Assembly (NCBI GenBank): GCA_016708585.1
Contig: JADJFK010000006.1
Location: forward strand, 305,007-369,006
Direction of reading: 5' to 3'
Source: Sulfuritalea sp.
GTDB taxonomy: Bacteria > Pseudomonadota > Gammaproteobacteria > Burkholderiales > Rhodocyclaceae
DNA length: 64,000 bases
This document shows positions 11,025 through 19,410 of this stretch, in pieces. The notes under the pieces were generated by a model that saw only the letters and a program-made list of their open reading frames with translations, had not been told where the DNA came from and made no database searches. Both the position numbers and the translations under genes were made by a program. The number at the start of each line of letters is the position of its first letter. The first letter of the stretch is position 1.

Positions 11025-11039
11025 TCGGGGAGATGCAAG

Positions 11040-11075
11040 GTCGGCGCTGGCGCCGTGGCGCCAGCGCCGACTTTT
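11040..11075 (+). terminator. Perfect 15-bp hairpin plus T-run inside the phenol operon
   Basis: GTCGGCGCTGGCGCC (11040-11054) and its exact complement (11057-11071) are separated by two bases and followed by TTTT. This has the form of a strong intrinsic terminator and is also a full copy of the dispersed repeat found elsewhere in the window. It separates ppcC from the third ubiD-like gene, whose ATG follows 8 bases after the T-run. Confidence 0.65.
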
Positions 11076-11082
11076 CCGGATC

Positions 11083-12486
11083 ATGAGTTACCCCGACCTG
11101 CGCGCCTTCCTCGCCGACCTCGGCGACGACCTGCTGGGCATCAAACAGGCGTTCGCCCCGAAGCACGAGATGGCGGCCATGTTGCGCGCCATGCCGGGCA
11201 ACGGGCCGGCGGTGCTGTTCGAGAACGTCAGCGGCCATCCGGGTGCGCGGGTGGTCGGCAATCTCGTCGCCAGCCGCCGGCGCGTGGCAAAGGCGCTGGA
11301 CACGACCGAAGCGGAACTGGCTGCGACCTACCTGCAGCGCACGCGCCAGGGCATCGCCCCGCGCCGGACCGACGACGCGCCGGTCAAGGAGATATGCCAC
11401 CTGGCGCCGTTCGACCTCGGCACCCTGCTGCCGGTGCTGACGCACTACGCCGGCGACGGCGGCCCCTTCGTCACCACCGGCGTCGTGCTGTGCACCGATC
11501 CGGCGACCGGCCGCCGTGGCATGGGCATCCATCGCATGATGGTCAAGGGCGGCACGCGCATGGGCATCCTGCTCGCCAATCCGCCCTTGTCGGTTTTCCT
11601 CGCTAATGCCGAAGCGACGGGAACGCCGCTGGACATTGCCGTGGCGCTCGGCGTCGAACCGGCGCTGCTGATCGCCGCCGTGGTCAAGGCGGGGCCGCAG
11701 GGACCGGACAAGATGGACATCGCCGGCGCCCTGCGCCAGGCGCCGGTGGAAATGATCCGCGCCGAAACCGTCGCCGTGGATGTTCCGGCACGCGCCGAAA
11801 TCATCATCGAGGGCCGGATCCTGCCGGGCCTGCGCGAGCCGGAAGGCCCGTTCGGCGAGAACACCGGCTATTACTTTTCCAACATCAGCCCGGTGGTCGA
11901 AGTCACCGCCGTCACCCACCGCCGCGACTTCATCTATCCGGCCCTGTGCCCCTGGACCGCCGACGTCGACAGCCTGCTGTCGCTGGCCGCCGGCACCGAA
12001 CTGCTGGGCCAGTTGCGCACGCAGATGGCCGGCATTGCCGATCTCGACCTGACCACCGGCACCTGCGGCTTCACCGCCGTCATTGCCTTGAGCAAGGCCA
12101 AACCCACCGATGTGCGGCGCCTGATCCACCTGGCACTCGCCATGGACAAGCGGCTGAAACTGGTCACCGTGGTCGACGACGATGTCGATATCCGCGACCC
12201 GCGCGAGGTTTCCTGGGCACTGGCGACGCGCTTCCAGCCCGACCGCGACACGGTGATCCTGTCCGGCATGGAAGGCTATGTGATCGATCCATCCTGTGCC
12301 GGCGGCACCGGCTCGCGCATGGGCATGGACGCCACGCGCGGCAACGGTCCCGAATTCGATAAGATCACGATTCCGGCTGCCGCTGCGGCCAAGGCAAGGG
12401 CCGTGCTGGCCGAACTCGGGATTGTGCGGGCTAGGCGATGCGTGCGCCGACTCCGAACAGGCCCCCAGACGAGGACAAGAAGATGA
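11083..12486 (+). CDS. Third UbiD-family (de)carboxylase paralogue of the phenol operon
   Basis: 467 residues, UbiD fold with EPEGPFGENTGYYF and ALCPWTADVDSLL. It is clearly divergent from PpcA and PpcB, and Thauera-type phenol clusters carry an equivalent extra ubiD gene whose role is not settled. It begins 8 bases after the hairpin at 11040 and overlaps ubiX by ATGA. Possible jobs are an assembly or cofactor-maturation partner of the carboxylase, or a separate aromatic acid decarboxylase. The C-terminal tail is arginine-rich (RRCVRRLRTG), which is unusual. Confidence 0.8.
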   Translation: MSYPDLRAFLADLGDDLLGIKQAFAPKHEMAAMLRAMPGNGPAVLFENVSGHPGARVVGNLVASRRRVAKALDTTEAELAATYLQRTRQGIAPRRTDDAPVKEICHLAPFDLGTLLPVLTHYAGDGGPFVTTGVVLCTDPATGRRGMGIHRMMVKGGTRMGILLANPPLSVFLANAEATGTPLDIAVALGVEPALLIAAVVKAGPQGPDKMDIAGALRQAPVEMIRAETVAVDVPARAEIIIEGRILPGLREPEGPFGENTGYYFSNISPVVEVTAVTHRRDFIYPALCPWTADVDSLLSLAAGTELLGQLRTQMAGIADLDLTTGTCGFTAVIALSKAKPTDVRRLIHLALAMDKRLKLVTVVDDDVDIRDPREVSWALATRFQPDRDTVILSGMEGYVIDPSCAGGTGSRMGMDATRGNGPEFDKITIPAAAAAKARAVLAELGIVRARRCVRRLRTGPQTRTRR

Positions 12487-13073
12487 AGCTGGTCGTTGGA
12501 ATTTCCGGAGCAAGCGGTGCGATCTACGGTTTGCGCATCCTCGAAGTGCTTAAGCAGGCGGGCGTGGAAACCCACCTCGTGATGTCGGACTCGGCCAAGC
12601 GCACCATCGTCTACGAGACCGACTACACGATAGACCAGGTCAAGGGCCTCGCCAGCCAGGTGCACGACATCAACGACGTCGGCGCCTGCATTTCCTCGGG
12701 CTCGTTCAAGACCGCCGGCATGGTCATCGCGCCCTGCTCGATCAAGACGCTCTCCGCCCTGGCCAATTCCTTCAACACCAACCTGCTGATCCGCGCCGCC
12801 GACGTCTGCCTCAAGGAGCGGCGCAAGACGGTGCTGATGCTGCGCGAGACGCCGCTGCACCTCGGCCACCTGCGCCTGATGAGCCAGGTCACGGAAGCCG
12901 GCGCGGTGCTGGTGCCGCCGCTGCCGGCCTTCTACCACCGGCCGAAGACGCTGGAGGACATCATCGACCAGTCGGTGAACAAGGCGCTCGACCAGTTCGA
13001 CCTCGGCGTCGAACTCAACCTCTTCAAGCGCTGGACCGGCAACGAAGAACGCGAGAAAGCCAAGTCGTCCTGA
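12483..13073 (+). CDS. ubiX: UbiX/Pad1-type flavin prenyltransferase
   Basis: 196 residues. It joins dimethylallyl monophosphate to FMN to make prenylated FMN, the UbiD cofactor. Family motifs: GISGASGAIYGLRIL at the N-terminus (FMN phosphate loop), SIKTLSALANSFNTNLL in the middle, and KERRKTVLMLRETPLHLGHL. Start chosen at ATG 12483, which overlaps the TGA of the ubiD-like gene (ATGA). It presumably serves PpcA/PpcB. The next gene overlaps its stop (TGATG), so the run of four genes is translationally coupled. Confidence 0.92.
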   Translation: MKLVVGISGASGAIYGLRILEVLKQAGVETHLVMSDSAKRTIVYETDYTIDQVKGLASQVHDINDVGACISSGSFKTAGMVIAPCSIKTLSALANSFNTNLLIRAADVCLKERRKTVLMLRETPLHLGHLRLMSQVTEAGAVLVPPLPAFYHRPKTLEDIIDQSVNKALDQFDLGVELNLFKRWTGNEEREKAKSS

Positions 13074-13474
13074 TGAATGCCGGCGCCGTGACCCTGCAAG
13101 GCCACCTTTGCAGCGGGCTGGGCGAAGGCGCCGGCTTCACTGCACTGGATTGGGTCGAACACCAGTTTCACGCCAAGCTCGGTTTCCGGGCATATCCCGG
13201 CACCCTCAACCTGAACCTCGCCGGCGACGACTGGGACACGGCACGCGCTGCGATGCAGGCTGCCGCGGGCATTGCCATCGAGCCGCCGCCCGGCTTCTGC
13301 GCCGCGAAGTGCTTTGCCGTGCGGATCGCCGGGCGGATCGAAGGCGCGGCAGTCCTTCCCGACGTGGCGGACTATCCGGCGGACAAGCTGGAAATCGTCG
13401 CACCGGTCGCCGTGCGCCAGGAACTGCATCTGAACGACGGCGATCGCGTGACCTTGCAGTTGCAGATCGAATGA
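13073..13474 (+). CDS. Archaeal-type CTP-dependent riboflavin kinase-like protein (DUF120/RibK family)
   Basis: 133 residues resembling the RibK cradle-loop barrel known mainly from archaea: GHLCSGLGEGAGFTALDW at the start (glycine-rich nucleotide loop), KLGFRAYPGTLNLNL (the GTLN signature), and near the end KLEIVAPVAVRQELHLNDGD. RibK makes FMN from riboflavin with CTP. Bacteria normally use RibCF, so this is an accessory copy. It is sandwiched, by overlapping codons, between ubiX and a Nudix gene, suggesting a local FMN supply for prenyl-FMN synthesis (inference). Recognition is by motif reading only. Confidence 0.72.
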   Translation: MNAGAVTLQGHLCSGLGEGAGFTALDWVEHQFHAKLGFRAYPGTLNLNLAGDDWDTARAAMQAAAGIAIEPPPGFCAAKCFAVRIAGRIEGAAVLPDVADYPADKLEIVAPVAVRQELHLNDGDRVTLQLQIE

Positions 13475-14022
13475 CCGCCACCTTCTGCAGTCGCTGTGCG
13501 ACACCGATGGCCTCGGCCCTGCTTGGCGGCAAGGAACGCAGCCGGTGCCCGGCCTGCGGCTTCGTGCTCTGGCGCAATCCGGCGCCGGTCGGCATGGCCC
13601 TGATCGAACACGAAGGCAAGCTGGTGCTGATCCGCCGCAGCGAGGCGCCGCTCGCCGATTACTGGGCGCCGCCCGCCGGCTATGTCGAATGCGGCGAATC
13701 GGTACCCGCGGCCGTGTGCCGCGAGGCGCAGGAGGAATGCGGGCTGGAGATCGAGCTCGACGGCCTGCTCGGCGTCTGGTCGCAGGCCGATGTCGATGTC
13801 CTGATCGTCGCCTACGCCGCCCATTCCAGCGGCGGGAGCCTGCGCGCCGGCGACGATGCCAGCGATGCGCGCCTGTTCGACGCCATGGAACTGCCGTCGC
13901 AGCCGCCGCCAACCGGTGGCACCGCGACCGACCACTGGTTTTACGGCGTCGTCGCCGAAACGATTTCACACTGGCGCGAGGCACGTCGCCCCGCCCGGAA
14001 CCTGAGGAGAAGCGCACCATGA
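13471..14022 (+). CDS. Nudix hydrolase with N-terminal zinc ribbon
   Basis: 183 residues. An N-terminal four-cysteine ribbon, CSRC and CPAC, precedes a Nudix domain with a complete Nudix box (GYVECGESVPAAVCREAQEE followed by CGL). Zinc-ribbon Nudix proteins resemble NudC but this one lacks the NudC length. Its ATG overlaps the riboflavin-kinase-like stop, and its TGA overlaps the next start (ATGA at both ends). In the context of ubiX it could make dimethylallyl monophosphate from the diphosphate, or clean up nucleotides; the substrate cannot be read from the sequence. Confidence 0.85.
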   Translation: MTATFCSRCATPMASALLGGKERSRCPACGFVLWRNPAPVGMALIEHEGKLVLIRRSEAPLADYWAPPAGYVECGESVPAAVCREAQEECGLEIELDGLLGVWSQADVDVLIVAYAAHSSGGSLRAGDDASDARLFDAMELPSQPPPTGGTATDHWFYGVVAETISHWREARRPARNLRRSAP

Positions 14023-14480
14023 TCGGCAACATCACCCCCACCCTGCCCGAAAAACTCGTCGGCTACCTGCGTCCGGGCGCACCGGCCCTGCTGCTGACCA
14101 GCGGCGCCGATGGCTATTCCACCTCCGCCTACACCTGGGCGCTGGCCCTCGACGACAAGCGCCTGCGCTTCGCCGTCGACGTCGGCGGCTCGTCGATGGC
14201 CAACCTGCAGCGCACCGGCCTGGCCTCGGTCCAGGTCATCGGCCCGGGCGACGTGAGCTTCCTGGTCAAGGGCAAGTCGCGCCTGGTCAAGGAGCGCATC
14301 GATGCCTCGGCACCCTATTCGATCATGCTCTGGGAAATGGACGTGATGGGCGCCAAGGACCAGTCCTGGACCGGCGTCAGCACCACCGCGCTGATGTACG
14401 AATGGCCCGCCCAGCAGCGCGAAGCCATGCTCAAGATGGAGCAGGCGGTGTACGCGGAAATGCGCAACGTCGCCGGCTGA
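14019..14480 (+). CDS. PNPOx-like/flavin-binding split-barrel protein
   Basis: 153 residues, split-barrel fold: PGAPALLLTSGADGYSTSAY and LRFAVDVGGSSMANLQRTGL, then ASVQVIGPGDVSFLVKGKSR. It resembles pyridoxamine-phosphate-oxidase-like FMN binders. Start at ATG 14019 overlaps the Nudix stop. As the fourth flavin-related gene in a row (ubiX, riboflavin-kinase-like, Nudix, this) it may carry or protect FMN or prenyl-FMN, which is inference. Confidence 0.72.
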   Translation: MIGNITPTLPEKLVGYLRPGAPALLLTSGADGYSTSAYTWALALDDKRLRFAVDVGGSSMANLQRTGLASVQVIGPGDVSFLVKGKSRLVKERIDASAPYSIMLWEMDVMGAKDQSWTGVSTTALMYEWPAQQREAMLKMEQAVYAEMRNVAG

Positions 14481-14519
14481 CGGCATTCCTGCGCCGCCGC
14501 ATCTTCCGCCACCCGCCGC

Positions 14520-15254
14520 ATGACGCCGCAGACTCCCGCCGATACGGTCATCTATGCGGTCGGCGACATCCATGGCCGGCTCGACCTGCTGGAACGGATC
14601 CAGCAAAGCATTGCCGATGACGCAAAGCGGCGCCCGGAGAGCCGCCGGCAGGTGGTCTATCTGGGCGATTACGTCAGCCGCGGCCCCGACTCGGCCGGCG
14701 TGGTGGACCGGGTGCGCGGATGGCTGCCCGATGGATTCGAGCGCATCACGCTCAAGGGCAACCACGAAGACCTGCTGCTGCGCTTTCTCGATGGCGAGAT
14801 CAACACGGGCCGCCACTGGCTCGACTATGGCGGGCTCGACGCCCTCGCCGGCTATGGCGTTGCCATTGCCGACCGCGAGGCCCGTGACGACGCCAGCGTT
14901 GCCGCCTATGGCCGCGACCTTGCCGCGCGAGTCCCGGCGTCCCACCTGGACTTCTTCCGCAGCTTGCGCATCAGCCACGCCGCCGGCGATTATTTTTTCG
15001 TCCATGGCGGCGTGCGGCCCGGCGTGCCGCTGGAGAAACAGAGCGCGCGCGACTGCCTGTGGATCCGCAAGACCTTCCTCAACTCGGATGCCGACCACGG
15101 CGCCATGATCGTGCACGGCCACAGCATCAGCGACCAACCCGAGATCCGGCACAACCGCATCGGCATCGATACCGGCGCCTACCGCAGCGGGGTGCTGACC
15201 TGCCTGGTGCTGGCCGGAACGACCCGCGATTTCCTGCAAACGCCCAGTCCATGA
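14520..15254 (+). CDS. Calcineurin-like metallophosphoesterase
   Basis: 244 residues of the PPP-type phosphoesterase family (bacterial Ser/Thr phosphatase or Ap4A hydrolase-like). Metal-binding motifs in order: GDIHGR (residue 16 onward), GDYVSRGPDS, GNHE, and a distal HGGVRPG and HGHS. Last gene of the phenol operon, 39 bases after the split-barrel gene. A role in phenol metabolism, for example hydrolysis of a phosphorylated intermediate, is possible but unsupported. Confidence 0.8.
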   Translation: MTPQTPADTVIYAVGDIHGRLDLLERIQQSIADDAKRRPESRRQVVYLGDYVSRGPDSAGVVDRVRGWLPDGFERITLKGNHEDLLLRFLDGEINTGRHWLDYGGLDALAGYGVAIADREARDDASVAAYGRDLAARVPASHLDFFRSLRISHAAGDYFFVHGGVRPGVPLEKQSARDCLWIRKTFLNSDADHGAMIVHGHSISDQPEIRHNRIGIDTGAYRSGVLTCLVLAGTTRDFLQTPSP

Positions 15255-15275
15255 CAGTTCCCAGCGGGACGCAGA

Positions 15276-15300
15276 GCGCTGGCGCCGGCGCCACGGCGAT
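15276..15300. repeat. Variant copy of the dispersed GC palindrome
   Basis: GCGCTGGCGCCGGCGCC followed by ACGGCGATC. It shares the core of the dispersed repeat but lacks the GTCGGC/T-run arm. It lies just downstream of the phosphoesterase stop and could help end the phenol transcript. Confidence 0.4.
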
Positions 15301-15334
15301 CTGCATCAGGGTTTTATGATGGACCGCAAATAGT

Positions 15335-15363
15335 TTGACTTCCACCTTTTTTGCGTTTATTCT
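15335..15363 (+). promoter_or_regulatory. Sigma-70-type promoter for the kor-hcr operon
   Basis: TTGACT, 17 bases, TATTCT, in an AT-rich gap between the phenol operon and korA. It implies that korAB-hcr is a separate transcription unit from the sigma-54 phenol operon. It leaves a leader of roughly 90 bases. Confidence 0.55.
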
Positions 15364-15457
15364 CTGTCATCAGTAGGGTTATTTAGCATTAATAGTTTCA
15401 GGGTTAAACCAATAGCCCGCGAATCGAAATCGCGGCGAAATCCGGAGGAGGATGTTC

Positions 15458-17230
15458 GTGACAGTCAACAGTGTTTCCCTGGTCATTGCCGGCAGCGGCG
15501 GCGCCGGGGTGGTTACCGCCGGTTCGCTGCTGCTCGACGCGGCAGCCAAGGCCGGCTGGTATGCCCTGATGAGCCGCTCCTCGGGTCCGCAGATCCGCGG
15601 CGGCGAGGCCGCCGCCATGCTGCGCTTCGCCACCGAGCCGATCATGTCGCACGACGACAGCTTCCACCTGCTGATGGCGATCGACTGGGACAACATCACG
15701 CGTTTCTCGGCCGAGATTCCGCTGACCGCCGACAGCCTGATCGTCGGCGATCCGGTCCACGGCGACGCCCCCGCCGGACTGCTGGCTGGCCGCCCGCGGC
15801 AGGCGGCGCTGCCGATGACGGACATCGCCGCAAAGATCGAGAACGGCCGTCCCAACATGGTCGCGCTGGGCGCCATCGCCGCGATGATCGGCCTGCCGCC
15901 CGAAGCCATGCAGGCCGTGGTCGAAAAAGCGCTGAAGAAAAAGGGTGCCGCCGCGATCGACGCCAGCATGTCCGCCTTCCACGCCGGCTTCGCCGCCGCG
16001 GCCGACCTGCCCGCAATCCCCAAACTGCCCGCGGTATCTGCCGCCAGCGGCCCGCGCTGGAGCATCACCGGCAACGAGGCCACCGGCCTCGGCGTGATCC
16101 GCGGCGGCGTGCGTTTCGTCGCCGCCTACCCGATCACGCCGGCCACCGAAGTGCTGGAATGGCTGGCGCCGTCGCTGGCAAAAGTGGGCGGGATGCTGGT
16201 GCAGGCCGAGGACGAACTGGCCTCGATCAACCAGATCATCGGCGCCTCCTACGGCGGCGTGCCGGCGATGACCGCCACCTCCGGCCCCGGCCTGTCGCTG
16301 ATGATCGAATCGCTGGGCCTCGCCGTCGCCGCCGAGGTGCCGCTGGTGGTGGTCGACGTGATGCGCGTCGGCCCCTCGACCGGCATCGCCACCAAGTCGG
16401 AACAGAGCGACCTCAACATCGCCGTGTATGGCCTGCACGGCGACGCGCCGCATGTCGTGGTCGCCGCCAACTCGGTGTCCGACTGCCTGTTCACCACGCA
16501 GTGGGCCGTGCATCTGGCGGAAGCCATGCAGGTGCCGACCATCGTCCTCACCGACCAGGCCATGGGCCAGGCCCGCGCCATCCTGCCCAGGCCGGCCGAA
16601 CTGGCCTTCATCGGCCAGCGTGAAGTCGCCAAGGCCGCCGTCGAGGGCGAACGCTACAAGCGCTACGCGATGACCGGCTCCGGCGTTTCGCCGATGGCGA
16701 TCCCTGGCACGCCGGGCCTGACCCACACCGCCGACGGCCTGGAACACAACGAATTCGGCACGCCCTCCTCGCAGGCCTCGGACCACCAGGCGCAGATGGA
16801 CAAGCGGAATCGCAAGATCAGCCAGTACAACTACGGCGACCACTGGGCCGACATCGAGGACTTTGGAGGCGGTCCGGGCGACGCCCCAAAGGAAGCCCCC
16901 TTGGGGGGCACGGCGATCATCACCTGGGGCTCCTCCACCGGACCAGCGCGCGAAGCCCTGCAACGCCTGTCGGCCGCCGGCGGCAAGGCGCGGCTGATTT
17001 CGGTGCGCCTGATCGCCCCGGTACAGCCGGAGAAGATGGCCGAAGCCTTGCGCGGCATCAAACGCGCGGTGGTGGTCGAGCAGTCGCACAGCGGCCAGTT
17101 CTACCGCATGTTGCGCGCCTTCTACGAGCTGCCGGCACAGACGGTGTCGCTGCACCAGGGCGGCCCGCTGTCCTTCGGCCCGCAGCAGATCCTCGATCAA
17201 CTGAACCAACTCAACGCCGGGAGCGCCTGA
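15458..17230 (+). CDS. korA: 2-oxoacid:ferredoxin oxidoreductase, fused gamma-alpha subunit (KorA type)
   Basis: About 590 residues. The N-terminal third is the gamma domain (VIAGSGGAGVVTAGSLLLDA, SGPQIRGGEA); the rest is the alpha domain with AYPITPATEVLEWL and ATSGPGLSLMIESLGLA. With KorB it oxidises 2-oxoglutarate with CoA to succinyl-CoA and reduces ferredoxin. In Thauera this enzyme is the proposed electron source for aromatic reductases. GTG 15458 is preferred over ATG 15452 because GGAGGAGG abuts the ATG and is correctly spaced only for the GTG. The TGA overlaps korB (TGATG). Confidence 0.9.
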   Translation: MTVNSVSLVIAGSGGAGVVTAGSLLLDAAAKAGWYALMSRSSGPQIRGGEAAAMLRFATEPIMSHDDSFHLLMAIDWDNITRFSAEIPLTADSLIVGDPVHGDAPAGLLAGRPRQAALPMTDIAAKIENGRPNMVALGAIAAMIGLPPEAMQAVVEKALKKKGAAAIDASMSAFHAGFAAAADLPAIPKLPAVSAASGPRWSITGNEATGLGVIRGGVRFVAAYPITPATEVLEWLAPSLAKVGGMLVQAEDELASINQIIGASYGGVPAMTATSGPGLSLMIESLGLAVAAEVPLVVVDVMRVGPSTGIATKSEQSDLNIAVYGLHGDAPHVVVAANSVSDCLFTTQWAVHLAEAMQVPTIVLTDQAMGQARAILPRPAELAFIGQREVAKAAVEGERYKRYAMTGSGVSPMAIPGTPGLTHTADGLEHNEFGTPSSQASDHQAQMDKRNRKISQYNYGDHWADIEDFGGGPGDAPKEAPLGGTAIITWGSSTGPAREALQRLSAAGGKARLISVRLIAPVQPEKMAEALRGIKRAVVVEQSHSGQFYRMLRAFYELPAQTVSLHQGGPLSFGPQQILDQLNQLNAGSA

Positions 17231-18072
17231 TGGAAAGCTGTGCGCAGAAGAAGGCCTACAAAGCCAAGGACTACAAGTCCGACCTGAAGCCGATCTGGTG
17301 TCCCGGTTGCGGCGATTACACCGTACTGAATTCGATCACCCGCGCCCTGGCCGAACTGGCGCTGCCGCCGGAAGAAGTCGCGGTCGTCTCCGGCATCGGC
17401 TGCTCCTCGCGGATTCCCGCCTACACCAGCGTGTATGGCTTCCACGGCGTGCATGGCCGCGCCCTGCCGGTCGCCACCGGCCTCAAGCTGGCCCGCCCCG
17501 ACCTCACGGTGCTGGTCACCGGCGGCGACGGCGACGGCTTCTCGATCGGCGGCAACCACTTCCTCCACGCCTGCCGGCGCAACGTCGACCTGACCTACAT
17601 CGTGATGGACAACCAGGTCTATGGCATGACCAAGGGCCAGGCCTCGCCGACCACGTCGCCGGACTGGGAAGGCAGCAAGCTGACCCCCGAAGGCACCGGC
17701 ATCAATCCCTTCCAGCCGCTGGTGGTGGGCCTCGCCTCGGGCGCCAACTTCATCGCCCGGGTGTCGGCAAGCGACCCGATCAACATGGCGCAGATCATCG
17801 TCGAAGCGATCCGCCATCCCGGCTTTTCGCTGGTGCAGGTGCTCAGCCCCTGCGTCACCTTCCGTCCGGAACAGGCCGAATGGCGCGACATCGTGCGCAC
17901 CGCGGTAGTCGATTACACCGACGATGCGGCCCGTGCCGCGCGCCGGTTGATGACCGACGACGGCTTCAACGTCGGCAAGGTGCTGTTCAAGGGCAGCCGG
18001 CCGCCTTTCCGGCCGGAGTTCGAACACACCGACGGTTCGGTCGCCGAACTCGAAGCGAGGTTCGCGCTATGA
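17230..18072 (+). CDS. korB: 2-oxoacid:ferredoxin oxidoreductase beta subunit (KorB type)
   Basis: 280 residues, thiamine-diphosphate subunit. It shows WCPGCGDYTVLNSI, the TPP motif GGDGDGFSIGGNHFLHACRR and MDNQVYGMTKGQ. The cysteines of WCPGC and of GIGCSS fit the iron-sulfur ligands seen in this subunit class. No separate ferredoxin-like delta subunit is present; the electron acceptor is probably the ferredoxin at 18631. Confidence 0.92.
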   Translation: MESCAQKKAYKAKDYKSDLKPIWCPGCGDYTVLNSITRALAELALPPEEVAVVSGIGCSSRIPAYTSVYGFHGVHGRALPVATGLKLARPDLTVLVTGGDGDGFSIGGNHFLHACRRNVDLTYIVMDNQVYGMTKGQASPTTSPDWEGSKLTPEGTGINPFQPLVVGLASGANFIARVSASDPINMAQIIVEAIRHPGFSLVQVLSPCVTFRPEQAEWRDIVRTAVVDYTDDAARAARRLMTDDGFNVGKVLFKGSRPPFRPEFEHTDGSVAELEARFAL

Positions 18073-18596
18073 GCGACACGCAAGCCAACACCGCGATCGA
18101 CAGCCTGCCGGAACTGCTGGCGCACGCGCTGGCCATGGAGACCGAGGCCGCCGAGCGCTACGAAGAACTCGCCGACCAGATGGAGACCCACCGCAAGGCC
18201 GGTGTCGCCGCCATCTTCCGCCGCCTGGAAAAGGAAGAAAAGGCGCACCTGGTCGAGCTGAACGAAATGTGCAGCCGCTACGAACTGCCGCATTACGCAC
18301 CCTGGGACTTCAAGTGGGCCACCGGTGAAAGCCCCGAGGCGATCGCCATCGACCAGGTCAGCTACAAGCTCTCGGTACGCGGCGCCGTGGAACTGGCGCT
18401 GGTGCACGAACGGCGCGCCTGCGATTTCTATGCCGGCATCGCGCAGCGCGCCAGCGACGACGAGGTGCGCATCCTCGCCAGCCAGTTCGCCGCCGAAGAG
18501 CGCGAGCACATCGGCTGGCTGGAGTCCTGCCTCGCCGATTGCGGCCCGGACGACGGCGCGATCGACGACCCCGATCCGCCGCTCTCCCAGGAATAG
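18069..18596 (+). CDS. Erythrin (ferritin-like diiron protein of the rubrerythrin group)
   Basis: 175 residues forming a four-helix ferritin-like bundle. The diiron ligands are visible as ETEAAERYEELA, EKEEKAH, and in the second half ERRACDFY and EEREHIGWLE. There is no C-terminal rubredoxin domain, so it is an erythrin rather than a rubrerythrin. It overlaps korB by ATGA and precedes the ferredoxin gene. A peroxide- or oxygen-scavenging role that protects the oxygen-sensitive Kor and Hcr enzymes is a reasonable inference. Confidence 0.8.
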   Translation: MSDTQANTAIDSLPELLAHALAMETEAAERYEELADQMETHRKAGVAAIFRRLEKEEKAHLVELNEMCSRYELPHYAPWDFKWATGESPEAIAIDQVSYKLSVRGAVELALVHERRACDFYAGIAQRASDDEVRILASQFAAEEREHIGWLESCLADCGPDDGAIDDPDPPLSQE

Positions 18597-18630
18597 CCCG
18601 ACCCAACCCCACACGCGAAAGGAACCCGGC

Positions 18631-18891
18631 ATGGCCCTCATCATCAACGAACTGTGCATCGCCTGCGACGTCTGCAAGGCGCCCTGTCCGAACAAGGCGA
18701 TCTCCGTCGATGACGACGATGTGTACACCATCGACCCGGACAAGTGCACCGAGTGCGTCGGCCATTTCACGGTCAGCCAGTGCGTCAAGGTCTGCCCGGT
18801 GCGCGCCATCGTCCCCGACCCGGCGCACAAGGAAAGCAAGGACGAACTGCAGGCCAAGTACGAACGCCTGAAGGCGCAGAAAGCGGCCTGA
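18631..18891 (+). CDS. fdx: 2[4Fe-4S] ferredoxin (Alvin/YfhL type)
   Basis: 86 residues. The first cluster motif is CIACDVCKAPCP (C-x2-C-x2-C-x3-C). The second has the long eight-residue loop typical of Alvin-type ferredoxins (CTECVGHFTVSQCVKVC), which gives a very low second potential, and a charged C-terminal helix. Thauera benzoyl-CoA and 4-hydroxybenzoyl-CoA reductases use this kind of ferredoxin. Located between korAB and hcrCAB it is the natural electron link between them. Confidence 0.92.
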   Translation: MALIINELCIACDVCKAPCPNKAISVDDDDVYTIDPDKCTECVGHFTVSQCVKVCPVRAIVPDPAHKESKDELQAKYERLKAQKAA

Positions 18892-18942
18892 GCCGCAGCA
18901 ACCGCCGCCAAGGCGGACCAGACAGAACAAGGAGGAGGAAGC

Positions 18943-19410
18943 ATGAAGCGGATACTGGGTCTCTGGATCAACGGGCGCTGGCGCGAGGAAGCCGTCGCCG
19001 AAAACGCGCTGCTGCTCGACTACCTGCGCGATGGGCTGGGCCTCACCGGCACCAAGCAGGGCTGCGACGGCGGCGAATGCGGCGCCTGCACCGTGCTGGT
19101 CGACAGCGAGCCGCGCCTGGCCTGCAGCACGCTGGCGCACAGCCTCGCCGGACGCCGCGTCGAAACCGTCGAGGGCCTCGCCACCGATGGCAACATTTCT
19201 CCCCTGCAGCGCGCCTTCCACGAAAAGCTCGGCACCCAGTGCGGCTTCTGCACGCCGGGCATGATCATGGCCGCCGAAGGCCTGCTGCGCAAGAACCCGC
19301 ATCCCGGGCGCGACGAGATCTGCGGCGCCCTGGCCGGCAACCTGTGCCGCTGCACCGGCTATGTCAAGATCATCGAATCGGTCGAAGCCGCCGCCGGAGC
19401 CTCGACATGA
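18943..19410 (+). CDS. hcrC: 4-hydroxybenzoyl-CoA reductase gamma subunit (2x[2Fe-2S])
   Basis: 155 residues of the xanthine-oxidase small-subunit family. The plant-type [2Fe-2S] cluster is GCDGGECGACTVLVD; the second cluster is CGFCTPGM and CRCTGY. It relays electrons from ferredoxin to the molybdenum site. Strong ribosome site AAGGAGGAGGAAGC before the ATG. The stop overlaps hcrA (ATGA). Confidence 0.93.
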   Translation: MKRILGLWINGRWREEAVAENALLLDYLRDGLGLTGTKQGCDGGECGACTVLVDSEPRLACSTLAHSLAGRRVETVEGLATDGNISPLQRAFHEKLGTQCGFCTPGMIMAAEGLLRKNPHPGRDEICGALAGNLCRCTGYVKIIESVEAAAGAST

